DNA of 64,000 nucleotides from contig CAJBBX010000128.1 of assembly GCA_903951425.1 (NCBI GenBank), forward strand, positions 1 to 64,000, given 5' to 3'. Every line of letters begins with the position of its first letter. Position 1 is the first letter of the stretch. Source of the stretch: an uncultured Chthonomonas sp. (GTDB taxonomy: Bacteria > Armatimonadota > Chthonomonadetes > Chthonomonadales > CAJBBX01). Below, one piece after another: positions 52,101 to 61,171 of this stretch. The notes under the pieces are model-generated. The model was not told the origin of the DNA. It saw only the letters and a list, made by a program, of their open reading frames with translations, and ran no database searches. The position numbers and the translations under genes are program-made.

Positions 52101-52639
52101 GCGATGATCCGCGGCTGGCCGAAGAGGGCCCAGTCGAAAGAGAGGTTCGCCTTGGAATCGACCGTGAGGGCCACACGAACCGTCTTGCCGGCCCAGCCCG
52201 TCAGGTCCACGCAGGCGGGCTGCCACTTCGAGGTCGCGCAGTCGCGGCGGAAGATGGCGTCGCCCTCCACCTCGATGCCGAACTGCACGCCGTCGGGCTT
52301 CAGGTCCGGGTCGGCCATCTTCACTCCGTCGGAGAGCGTTGTGTCGAAAAGGAGCAGCAGGCGGCCCTCGTTGGCCACCGGCGGCAGCGGCAGCGTGTAC
52401 TCGGCGCGAGCGGGCTGCCCGATGGTGGCGGGATGGAGGAAGAGACCATCACGCAGGACGCCGTCAGCGGGAGACGGCCTGCGCACGGTCGGGAAGGAGG
52501 CCCGGCTGGTGCGCGCCCGGGGGTAGAGGGCCAGCAGATCATGGAGCCGCCGGGCCGCAGGCTCAGCAGACGCAGGATGCGGCGCAAGCGCCCCTGCCGC
52601 CGCGGCGAGGGCAAGCCATCCAAGTCGTGGCTGCGGCAT
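49115..52639 (-). CDS. Large secreted protein, glycan-active (six-hairpin-like), family unknown
   Basis: A 1174-residue secreted protein; signal peptide about 1-24 (ASAEP). The N-terminal half has beta-sandwich strands, among them a carbohydrate-binding-like domain (FDTTLSDGVKMADPDLKPDGVQFGIEVEGD). The C-terminal half has a helical part: LTGYLPEAMATLDLQVKAAADAVPADGLWRFDGGTG, AVHAYNILRYARITGNAGATAAGERSLAAMERF and EGYRATGNPRWLADALYWAESGLPF, as in (alpha/alpha)6 glycosidases and lyases. No catalytic motif can be assigned. The ATG at 52639 has GAGGAGG upstream. It follows the GyrI-like gene by 26 bp on the same strand. Confidence 0.6.
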   Translation of the reverse strand: MPQPRLGWLALAAAAGALAPHPASAEPAARRLHDLLALYPRARTSRASFPTVRRPSPADGVLRDGLFLHPATIGQPARAEYTLPLPPVANEGRLLLLFDTTLSDGVKMADPDLKPDGVQFGIEVEGDAIFRRDCATSKWQPACVDLTGWAGKTVRVALTVDSKANLSFDWALFGQPRIIAVEGPPRPMHLTPTLAAVRTGAAAGVVAVAYVAGSGVRARLSPIGGSAAPILLNEAPATSAAGSPWLAAEYSFPRATGARLEITPSQAASSGMVWIGGYAPDLAIERVCPASAVPVVGAAGSMRAVVRNRGLGALPTGTATLTGSAGGAKLPTLPVPALSPGESWVAQWPWRPRAAGVAGLRAELCVAGAPTAVRTSSAEVYAVAGPASATVIDNGKLRLQFVRAGQGIAYAIVSGRLQGAWVRTAVWRPLLRLAAGDGAPIDVRPSAIASKGGGTGALLTGRLRDASGAHWDVRLDVRLDASRPLARVTASAAADRPSSVRQLLCPNLYVGDGGSGEAKTWGILPGVEYLVGGEPSSNPRDLASPLNLRNAPSPLKVSSPFMAVSTGPEGRTAPTGAETMWTPDSLRDTATGLPPRPNGPNQMTTALWWEPLQVWDGEERPLGARFAGPNTDEGMANHRLGLMIPTGAGYAKENADTAFRPIALRARQPLTVRATICAMPGPALAAMALWTRSRGGLPTASKPPRTLEQEWRLNREGLLRTAWDASTGKWRACIDWEPRHAPGLASLLWLNARASTDRARTAEADRRVSDVRTAILRDEGAAGLLSGANCHIARWEFPFLTGYLPEAMATLDLQVKAAADAVPADGLWRFDGGTGPTATLGRKGDSVLGTSAVHAYNILRYARITGNAGATAAGERSLAAMERFRVPRGAGTWECPMYEPDLLAAAYAVGACTEGYRATGNPRWLADALYWAESGLPFIYLWAAPGKPASLGATTSNIGSTFYLHSWIGMPVQWVGLVYAYNLRALADAQEQAPSAPGASLTPLQPVTGFGPAEWRQLAQLITVSGQWQEFADGPRAGTYPDSIGDLSTPNPPFLNCEDILANTLRQAGHTLDVKTATLRDAGRTILLSSGADVVDLRADGRLLRAKLRFYIGQVSHGFITGFRPAVVTADGMPLPSLSRPPRTEPGFWHDPATGRTYLCVPHNARNAEVVLAP

Positions 52640-52665
52640 GGCGGGTGCCTCCTCGGTGCGGCGGG

Positions 52666-53118
52666 CTAAGGGACGGGCTCGTGCACCAGTACTCGGATGT
52701 CCGGACCGATCGGTTGCGTGGTGTCGTAGACCTCGAAGGTTGGCCGCCAGACGTCGGGGGTCTCGGTCTCCGGCATCACGCACCGGAGGTCCTGGTAGGC
52801 CTCGGCGATGCGGCCCATATCGCCGGTGTGGGCAAGGCGTGCGTAGCGGCCGGCAGGGATCGTGGCGAGGTGCATGCCCTCGGGGGCGATGGAGCCCTCG
52901 TTGACCTCCAGGCCGACCACGTAGCGAGCGGTCCGGGTGGCGGGGTCCTTCTGCCAGACGCCGTAGAGGTGCTTCTGGTCCAGGCAGCCTGCGATGTCGC
53001 AGCGGCGCGCGGCCAGCGAGACCCAGGCATAGAGGATCAGCCCCGACTGCTCCCAAGCATTCTCCAGCGCGATGCCTAGAATGGTCTTCGCCCGTACCCG
53101 AATGGTGGCCGGATTCAT
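52666..53118 (-). CDS. GyrI-like/AraC effector-binding-domain protein
   Basis: A 150-residue protein with the GyrI-like ligand-binding fold, the effector domain of BmrR and Rob. The pattern IPAGRYARLAHTGDMGRIAEAYQDL (about 85-109) and FEVYDTTQPIGPDIRVLVHEPV at the end match its closing strands. There is no DNA-binding domain, so it is a stand-alone ligand binder. The ATG at 53118 has GGGAGG upstream. Near 53205 the region is A+T-richer (CCATATTACATT), probably the promoter of this gene or of the divergent membrane protein gene. What it binds is unknown. Confidence 0.65.
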   Translation of the reverse strand: MNPATIRVRAKTILGIALENAWEQSGLILYAWVSLAARRCDIAGCLDQKHLYGVWQKDPATRTARYVVGLEVNEGSIAPEGMHLATIPAGRYARLAHTGDMGRIAEAYQDLRCVMPETETPDVWRPTFEVYDTTQPIGPDIRVLVHEPVP

Positions 53119-53349
53119 GCTGGTTCCTCCCGGTGCCGGTTGCGGCCGTGGAATGGGACCGGAGGGTTCACCATGCTGGGCGTCCGCACGAGCCGCCGAT
53201 ACCATATTACATTCTACGCCATGCGCCTGCAGGACGAGCAGTAGAGGTCCGTTCCCGGGGCAAGTCGCGCTGAAGCAGGAACCCCGGACGGCGGCGGCGA
53301 ATCCTTTTGGTGCGTCGTCTGCTCACCCTCGCGGCGCGCCGGGAGACCC

Positions 53350-55227
53350 ATGACACGGCGTGCGCTCTGGATAGGCCTTCTGCTCGTCCCACTGAACGTC
53401 TACTGGGTCATTGTGGCCGAGCTCCGCTGGTACATCGTCCTTACGCTGAACCCGCTGTTCGTCACGCCGATCTTCTACCTTTTCGTGCTTGCGGGCCTGA
53501 ACTCCGCCCTGCTCCGGTTCCGACCGCGCTGGGCCTTCACCAAGCCTGAGCTGGTCTCCATCTACATCATGCTGGTGCTGTCGTGCACCGTGGCCACGCA
53601 CGACTTCATCATCAACCTCATGTCCAGCATGACGTGGCCGCGATGGCAGGCATCACCATCGAACAACTGGGAGGCGACGCTCTTCCCGCACCTGCCGAAG
53701 TGGCTCTACGTCTGGGACAAGGAGCTGCTGGGCGGCGCGCTGAAGGGGAGTTCGAGCCTCTACACATGGCCGATCCTGCGGATGTGGGCGGCGCCGCTGG
53801 CCTTCTGGTCGATCTTCGTCTTCTCGATCGGCTGGACGATGCTCTGCTTCGCCGTCATCCTGCGGAAGGCGTGGGTCGACCAGACGCGCCTGGCCTTCCC
53901 CATCGTACGCCTGCCCATCGTGCTGACCGACGGCGCCACGGACGATTCGCCGCTCCGGCACTGGCCGCTCTGGGCCGGATTCGCGGTGGCAGCGGCTCTG
54001 GACATCCTGAACGGCCTGCATGAGTGGTACCCCAGCATGCCGCTGCTGCAGACGCGGGCAAACCCGCTCATCTTCCCCACGCCGCCCTGGCACACTACGG
54101 CGCCGCTCTTCACGACGTGGTACCCCTTCGCCATCGGCCTGGCCTACCTGGTGCCGTTGGATGTCTCCTTTTCGTGCTGGTTCTTCTACCTCTTCATGAA
54201 GGCGCAGGCGGTCCTCGGCTACCAGTACGGCTATGCCGACGTGCCGGATTTCCCCTATGTCAGCGAGCAGGGCATGGGAGCCTGGTACGCGTTCGGCTTC
54301 TTCATCCTCTACTCGTCGAGGGGCTACCTGGCCGGTGTGCTGAAGGCTGCATGGCGGAACGACCGGACGCAGGACGCAGGCGAGGCCATGAGCTACCGTG
54401 GCGCCGTGGTTGGAATGGCGGCGGGCATGGCGGTCTTCGGCGGCTTCTGGTACGCGGCAGGAATGAGCCCGATCTGGGTGGTGATCGTGCTGGCCACCTA
54501 CCTGCTGCTCTCCATGGCGATCACGCGGGCGCGCGCCGAGGCCGGAGGCCAGCACACGGTGTGGGACCTGGAGCCCATGCGGATGTTCCGCCTCTTCGAC
54601 TCGCGCTCCATCGGCGCCGGGACGCTGGCCACTGGCTTCATGAGCCACTGGTACTGGCGGCTGAACCGTAGCCACCCCATGCCGAGCCAACTGGAGGCCA
54701 TGAAACTGGCCCAGGACCAGGGGCTGAGCCTGCGCGGGCTGGCAGGACCCATGATGGCGGCCTTCGCGCTGGCCTCGGTCTCCGGGATGTGGGCCTGCCT
54801 GCATGTCTTCTACCAGCACGGCGCGCTGGCCAAGTGCCAGGGCTTCGCGAACTGGACCAACATCGAGATGTGGGACGGGCTCGGCAACGCGCTGGGGGCC
54901 GGGTTCAAGTCGGAGCCGGGACGGTGGGGCGCCATCGGGGCTTCTTCAGGCCTGGTGGTGGCTCTCTCGTGGCTGCGGACCCGCTACGCCGGCTTCCCGT
55001 TCCACCCGCTGGGCTATTGCATCGGGCCGGGGCTCATCTGGCTCTGGTGCCCGTTCCTCGTGGCGTGGCTCGTAAAGCTGCTGGTGCTGCGCTATGGCGG
55101 GCTGAAGAGCTACCGCCGCTCGCTGCCCTTCTTCCTGGGGCTGGTGCTGGGCGACTACGTCACCGGCGCGGTCTGGGCGCTCATCGGCGTCTTCGGCAAC
55201 GTGCCGGCCTACGGCATCTTCCACTGA
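53350..55227 (+). CDS. DUF6785-type polytopic membrane protein (paralogue 2)
   Basis: A 625-residue integral membrane protein with about a dozen helices. It carries the signature seen in the two paralogues: PPWHTTAPLFTTWYPFAIGLAYLVPLD (about 235-260), RARAEAGG (about 395), FPFHPLGY (near 545) and LLVLRYGGLKSYRRSLPFFLGLVLGD close to the end. NYWVI-type start (LLVPLNVYWVIVAELRWY) also matches the family's first helix. The ATG at 53350 follows a GGGAGA site. No adjacent gene on the same strand, unlike the 5889 copy, so it may act alone or with unlinked genes. Function unknown; transport is plausible. Confidence 0.75.
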   Translation: MTRRALWIGLLLVPLNVYWVIVAELRWYIVLTLNPLFVTPIFYLFVLAGLNSALLRFRPRWAFTKPELVSIYIMLVLSCTVATHDFIINLMSSMTWPRWQASPSNNWEATLFPHLPKWLYVWDKELLGGALKGSSSLYTWPILRMWAAPLAFWSIFVFSIGWTMLCFAVILRKAWVDQTRLAFPIVRLPIVLTDGATDDSPLRHWPLWAGFAVAAALDILNGLHEWYPSMPLLQTRANPLIFPTPPWHTTAPLFTTWYPFAIGLAYLVPLDVSFSCWFFYLFMKAQAVLGYQYGYADVPDFPYVSEQGMGAWYAFGFFILYSSRGYLAGVLKAAWRNDRTQDAGEAMSYRGAVVGMAAGMAVFGGFWYAAGMSPIWVVIVLATYLLLSMAITRARAEAGGQHTVWDLEPMRMFRLFDSRSIGAGTLATGFMSHWYWRLNRSHPMPSQLEAMKLAQDQGLSLRGLAGPMMAAFALASVSGMWACLHVFYQHGALAKCQGFANWTNIEMWDGLGNALGAGFKSEPGRWGAIGASSGLVVALSWLRTRYAGFPFHPLGYCIGPGLIWLWCPFLVAWLVKLLVLRYGGLKSYRRSLPFFLGLVLGDYVTGAVWALIGVFGNVPAYGIFH

Positions 55228-55241
55228 CGCCCGGACAGGAG

Positions 55242-55272
55242 CGGGCCGCGGAGCGTGAAGCGCCGCGGCCCG
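55242..55272. terminator. Bidirectional hairpin between paralogue 2 and glnK
   Basis: CGGGCCGCGG (55242-55251) pairs with CCGCGGCCCG (55263-55272), loop 11 nt. It is placed between two convergent genes. Confidence 0.5.
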
Positions 55273-55305
55273 GGCACTGCCTTTACGGATGCCGGGTGAG
55301 CCCGG

Positions 55306-57352
<2,047 letters not shown>

Positions 57353-57427
57353 GTTGAGCGTCTCCTTCAGGTTGGAATCGAAGTGACCGGATCGATCCTC
57401 CATCGGACGCGACCACGCATGGATGAG

Positions 57428-57463
57428 CCGGACGGAGTGTCCGGAGCGCGACGACATCGTCGC
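57428..57463 (-). promoter_or_regulatory. Two hairpins in the antiporter-amt gap
   Basis: CCGGAC/GTCCGG (57428-57433, 57439-57444, loop GGAGT) and GCGACGA/TCGTCGC (57448-57454, 57457-57463, loop CA). They lie after the stop of the antiporter gene and before amt on the same strand. Terminator for the first or leader of the second. Confidence 0.4.
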
Positions 57464-57505
57464 CTATCGGAACACGTCGGTGAGCGAGCCCACCGGCGCG
57501 GAAGG

Positions 57506-58726
57506 TCAGACCCGAGCTTCGGACGCCTTGCCGGCGGCTGGCTGCGCCAGAGGGCCCACAGGCAGCCGTGCAGCGCGGTTGGCAATGGCCAGCAAGGGCG
57601 GGGTCACCAGCGTCGTGGCGATCACGACAAAGACGATTGCGGCGTAGAGCGAATCCCCTATCACCGCGGTCTGGAGGCCGATGCCGGCGAATATGAGCCC
57701 GACCTCGCCCCTGGGCAGCATCCCGATGGCGATGGTCGCCCGCCGAAGGCCGCGGCCGGGACAGGTCAGGCCCGCGACGACCTTACCCACCACTGCCGCC
57801 AGGAGCAGGGCGCCGCCGACGCCCAGAGAGGCGCGCCCGGCGTCGGTCATGGGGTTCAGGGACTGCAGGTTCATCTGCGCACCCATCATGACGAAGAAGA
57901 GGGGCACCAGCAGGTCGGCGATCGCCTTGACCTGGGGCTCGAAGTGCATTCGGTGCTCGGTGGGCGCCAGGACGAGCCCGGCGGTGAACGCGCCGACGAT
58001 GGGCGCCAGGCCCGCTCCGGCGGCTCCGGCGGCCAGCACGAGGCAGAAGGCGATGGACGCCGTGGGGAGGGCGCCTCGCGTCCGCATCCTCCGCGCAAGG
58101 CTCAGCAAGCGCGGCGTGGCAAGACGCCCAGCAACAATGGCCGCCCCGAGGAACCCGCACGCGACCAGGGCGAGCCTGGCCACGGAGCCGGCGCTGATGG
58201 TATGCGCTGCTGCGAGGCCCGAGACGGCCGCCAGGATCACCAGTCCGATGACGTCATCGGCGACGGCAGCGCCGAGGACGATCCTTGCCTCCTTGGTGTG
58301 CAGACACTTGAGGTCCGCGAACACCCGTGCTGTGATCCCGACTGACGTCGCCGTGAGCGCCGCTCCGACGAAGATGGCCTGCACACCTCCCATGCCGAGC
58401 AGGTGCGCGGCTGAGGCGCCCAGTGCGAACGGCAGGACGACACCGGCTACAGCCACGTAGAAGGCCGAGCCGCCCACCCGCAAGAGTGACTGCATGTCGC
58501 ACTCCAGCCCCACCTCGAACAGCAGGAAGACAGCGCCCAGCTCGGCCATCTGGTGCAGGATGGGGTCCGAAGCAGGCACGAGGCCCAGCATGGACCGTCC
58601 GATCAGGACGCCGCCCAACAGCTCGCCCAGCACGGCGGGCTGCTTGAGCCATCGCTCGCAGACCTCTCCGACGAGCTTGGCGACCGCGACCATCAGCGCG
58701 ATCTGGATGAGGGTTTGTGCGGTCAT
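57506..58726 (-). CDS. CPA2-type cation:proton antiporter
   Basis: A 406-residue inner-membrane antiporter of the KefB/CPA2 type with about 12 to 13 helices. LGELLGGVLIGRSMLGL (first inverted repeat), VFLLFEVGLECDMQSL, and ALTATSVGITARVFADL are the conserved segments; AVADDVIGLVIL holds the paired Asp residues of the ion site. PIVGAFTAGLVLAPTEHR and FFVMMGAQMNL agree with the C-terminal core. No TrkA-N/RCK regulatory domain is attached. Na+ or K+ exchange with protons is likely; which ion cannot be read. The ATG at 58726 has only a weak ribosome-binding site. Confidence 0.85.
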   Translation of the reverse strand: MTAQTLIQIALMVAVAKLVGEVCERWLKQPAVLGELLGGVLIGRSMLGLVPASDPILHQMAELGAVFLLFEVGLECDMQSLLRVGGSAFYVAVAGVVLPFALGASAAHLLGMGGVQAIFVGAALTATSVGITARVFADLKCLHTKEARIVLGAAVADDVIGLVILAAVSGLAAAHTISAGSVARLALVACGFLGAAIVAGRLATPRLLSLARRMRTRGALPTASIAFCLVLAAGAAGAGLAPIVGAFTAGLVLAPTEHRMHFEPQVKAIADLLVPLFFVMMGAQMNLQSLNPMTDAGRASLGVGGALLLAAVVGKVVAGLTCPGRGLRRATIAIGMLPRGEVGLIFAGIGLQTAVIGDSLYAAIVFVVIATTLVTPPLLAIANRAARLPVGPLAQPAAGKASEARV

Positions 58727-59135
58727 CGTGGGTCAGGCCCGTGTGCGGGCCTGGCTTGCGAGGCGGATTCGGGCATTGGGTTGTCCCATGCGATCGACGT
58801 GCGAACGCTGATGAACGATGCAGCCCGCGGCATTGGGGAGCTAACGACTGGGGTGGTTGCTGGTCGCCGAGGCACGATGGGCCTTGGCGAATCCGCCTTC
58901 GTTGGGGGAATCGGTAGTGTTCGGAAGCGGTCCCGAGGCGAACGACCTACGCCGTCCGCATGCCCGGCGGACGTTGCCGGACCGTTGCGACATTTTGGAT
59001 TATTGCATACGGCCGCATCTGGCGTCAACCCAACTGCCGTAGCCGGCTCGCGACCGCCGGTGCGTGCTGGCGCCGGGCCGCGGAGTACACTCAAGGCTGA
59101 GGGGCGCGCGCTGCGCCCCTGCCTGGAGAGGCTCC
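58727..59135. other. Intergenic region between two divergent membrane protein genes
   Basis: 409 bp with no convincing gene. The A+T-richer patch at 58984-59012 (TTGCGA, 17 bases, TACGGC) may be a weak + strand promoter for the DUF6785-type gene. No hairpin with a long perfect stem was seen. Open frames here are not protein-like. Confidence 0.45.
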
Positions 59136-61097
59136 ATGACCCACCTTACGCCGGAAACCACGACCCCGCCGCGACGCCGCTCGTCCGGCCTCACGCTCCG
59201 GGCGGTGCTGCTGGGAGCGTTGCTGGGCCCCGTGATGGGGTGGTGGAACATCTCGGTGGAGACGATCCGCTACGCCGGCCAGCCCTCCACCGTGTCGCTC
59301 TACCCGCACGTCCTCTTCGTGCTGCTCTGCCTGGTGGGCCTCAACGCGCTGGTGGCCCGGCGCTTCCCAGGCAAGCAGATGAGCCCCTCCGAGTTGCTGC
59401 TGGTCTACTTCATGGCGCTCATGGCCGCGGTGGTCTCCTCGCACGACATCGTGGAGGTGATGGTGCCCATCTGGTCCTACCCGGCACGGTTCGCCAACGC
59501 GGCCAACCGGTGGGATACTGAGATCGTGGCCAAGCTCCCGGGCTGGCTCTTCGTCACCGATGCCGACGCCGTCAGCAGCTACTACGTGGGCAATGCGAGC
59601 CTCTGGAACCAGCGGGCGCTCAGCGTCTGGGTCCGTCCTGTGGCCATCTGGACCTGCTTCCTGACCGTACTCTCCTACGGCATGTTCTGCCTGAATGTGC
59701 TATTCCGCAAGACCTGGATGGAGCACGAACGGCTGGCCTTCCCGCTAGCGCAGCTGCCCATGGACCTGGTGCAGCCCCGCGTCCCGCTTTTCACCAGCCG
59801 CATCTTCTGGCTCGGCTTCGGCATCACCGCGGCGCTGGACATGTGGTACGGCGCGCACAGCCTATGGCCCGCCATCCCGGAGCCTTTCCCGCGCTTCCAG
59901 ACGCTGGACCCGTACCTGACGCAGCCGCCCTGGAACTCCATCGGCTGGCTACCGCTGGCCTTCTATCCGTGGATCGTGGGGCTGGGGGTGATGCTCCCGC
60001 TGGATCTGCTCCTCTCTTGCACGGTCTTCTTCTGGGTCTGGAAGCTGCAGCCGGTGGTGGCGGCCGCCTACGGCTACACCGACATCCCCCGCTTCCCGTT
60101 CGTGCTCGAGCAGACGGCGGGCGGCTTCGCGGCCATCGCCCTGACGACGCTCTACACAGGCCGGCGGGCCTTGGCCGAGAGCCTGCGGGCCGTGGTGGCC
60201 GGCACGCCGCCCGACTGGCGCGAAGCGCTCTCGCCGCGCATGGCCTGGGGCGGGTTCCTGCTCTCCGGCGCGGCGGTCTTCGCCTTCTTCAACGCCATCG
60301 GCATGGCATGGTGGGTTAACCTCTTTGTGCTGGCGGGCTACCTGCTGATTGCCGTGGCGGCCGCGCGCATCCGCGCCGAGCTGGGCGCGCCTGCGCACGA
60401 CCCCGGCGGCGACGCGCCCATGCGGGTGCTGACCCTCTTCTTTGGCACCGACGCCCTGCGCCAGACCGACATGGCCGCCTTCGTGCCGCTGCATAGCTTT
60501 AACCGAGGCTACCGGGCCCATCCCATGCCGACGCAGATGGAGGGCCTTTACGCCGGCGAGCGGTCGGGCGTCGGGATGCGCGGCATGTTCTGGGCGCTGG
60601 TGGCCGCAGTCTCCATCGGCGCGCTGAGCGGGTTCCTCACCAACATCAGCCTCCACTACGCCTGGGGCGCCGCGTCCAAGGCCGACCCGCCCTTCGTCAG
60701 CACCATCTTCGGCCGCGAGCCCTATGAGATCGTCTCGAACATGATGACCGCAGGCGTCACGCCCTCCGAGCGCTCCACGGGCACGGCGGCGGTGGGCGTG
60801 GGCTTCCTGGTGACGGCAGTGCTGGGCGCCTTGCGGCTCTCGATGTCGCGTTTCCCGCTCCACCCGGTGGGCTACGCGATCTCCAGCGGCTGGAGCATGT
60901 CGCTCATGTGGTTCTCGCTGCTCATCGCGCTCATCTGCAAGGCGAGCCTGCTCAAGGCCGGCGGCCTGCGGGCATACCGGAGCGCCCTGCCGGTCTTCAT
61001 GGGCATCGTGCTGGGCGACTGCGCCGTGGGGAGCCTCTGGATGCTGGTGAGCATCTTCACAGGGGCCAAGAGCTTCATCTTCTGGCCCTACGGGTAG
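59136..61097 (+). CDS. DUF6785-type polytopic membrane protein (paralogue 3)
   Basis: A 653-residue integral membrane protein, the longest of three paralogues here. It begins with a charged, Thr/Pro-rich tail (MTHLTPETTTPPRRR, cytoplasmic by the positive-inside rule) and has about 12 helices. Shared signature: QPPWNSIGWLPLAFYPWIVGLGVMLPLD (about 270-295), RIRAELG (about 410), FPLHPVGY (about 578) and KAGGLRAYRSALPVFMGIVLGD (about 605-625). The ATG at 59136 is chosen for GGAGAGG upstream; the frame opens earlier at 59064 without a site. Convergent with a six-hairpin glycosidase-like gene. The role is unknown. Confidence 0.75.
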   Translation: MTHLTPETTTPPRRRSSGLTLRAVLLGALLGPVMGWWNISVETIRYAGQPSTVSLYPHVLFVLLCLVGLNALVARRFPGKQMSPSELLLVYFMALMAAVVSSHDIVEVMVPIWSYPARFANAANRWDTEIVAKLPGWLFVTDADAVSSYYVGNASLWNQRALSVWVRPVAIWTCFLTVLSYGMFCLNVLFRKTWMEHERLAFPLAQLPMDLVQPRVPLFTSRIFWLGFGITAALDMWYGAHSLWPAIPEPFPRFQTLDPYLTQPPWNSIGWLPLAFYPWIVGLGVMLPLDLLLSCTVFFWVWKLQPVVAAAYGYTDIPRFPFVLEQTAGGFAAIALTTLYTGRRALAESLRAVVAGTPPDWREALSPRMAWGGFLLSGAAVFAFFNAIGMAWWVNLFVLAGYLLIAVAAARIRAELGAPAHDPGGDAPMRVLTLFFGTDALRQTDMAAFVPLHSFNRGYRAHPMPTQMEGLYAGERSGVGMRGMFWALVAAVSIGALSGFLTNISLHYAWGAASKADPPFVSTIFGREPYEIVSNMMTAGVTPSERSTGTAAVGVGFLVTAVLGALRLSMSRFPLHPVGYAISSGWSMSLMWFSLLIALICKASLLKAGGLRAYRSALPVFMGIVLGDCAVGSLWMLVSIFTGAKSFIFWPYG

Positions 61098-61115
61098 GGG
61101 AAGAGCTCACGGCCG

Positions 61116-61152
61116 GTGGGGCCAAGGCCTTGGCCCCACTGACCGTGCTGAC
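61116..61152. terminator. 24-bp perfect palindrome and a GTCAGCACG-type repeat
   Basis: GTGGGGCCAAGG (61116-61127) is followed at once by its reverse complement CCTTGGCCCCAC (61128-61139). CTGACCGTGCTGAC (61139-61152) then repeats units found at 35931-35944. It lies between two convergent genes and may terminate both; a loop-free palindrome is also a candidate protein-binding site. Confidence 0.5.
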
Positions 61153-61171
61153 GCAAGTATCGATGACGGGG

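Noticed and set aside
57353-57505. Sigma-54/NtrC promoter for amt
   Set aside because: No GG-N10-GC element with proper spacing could be found; only two hairpins are visible.
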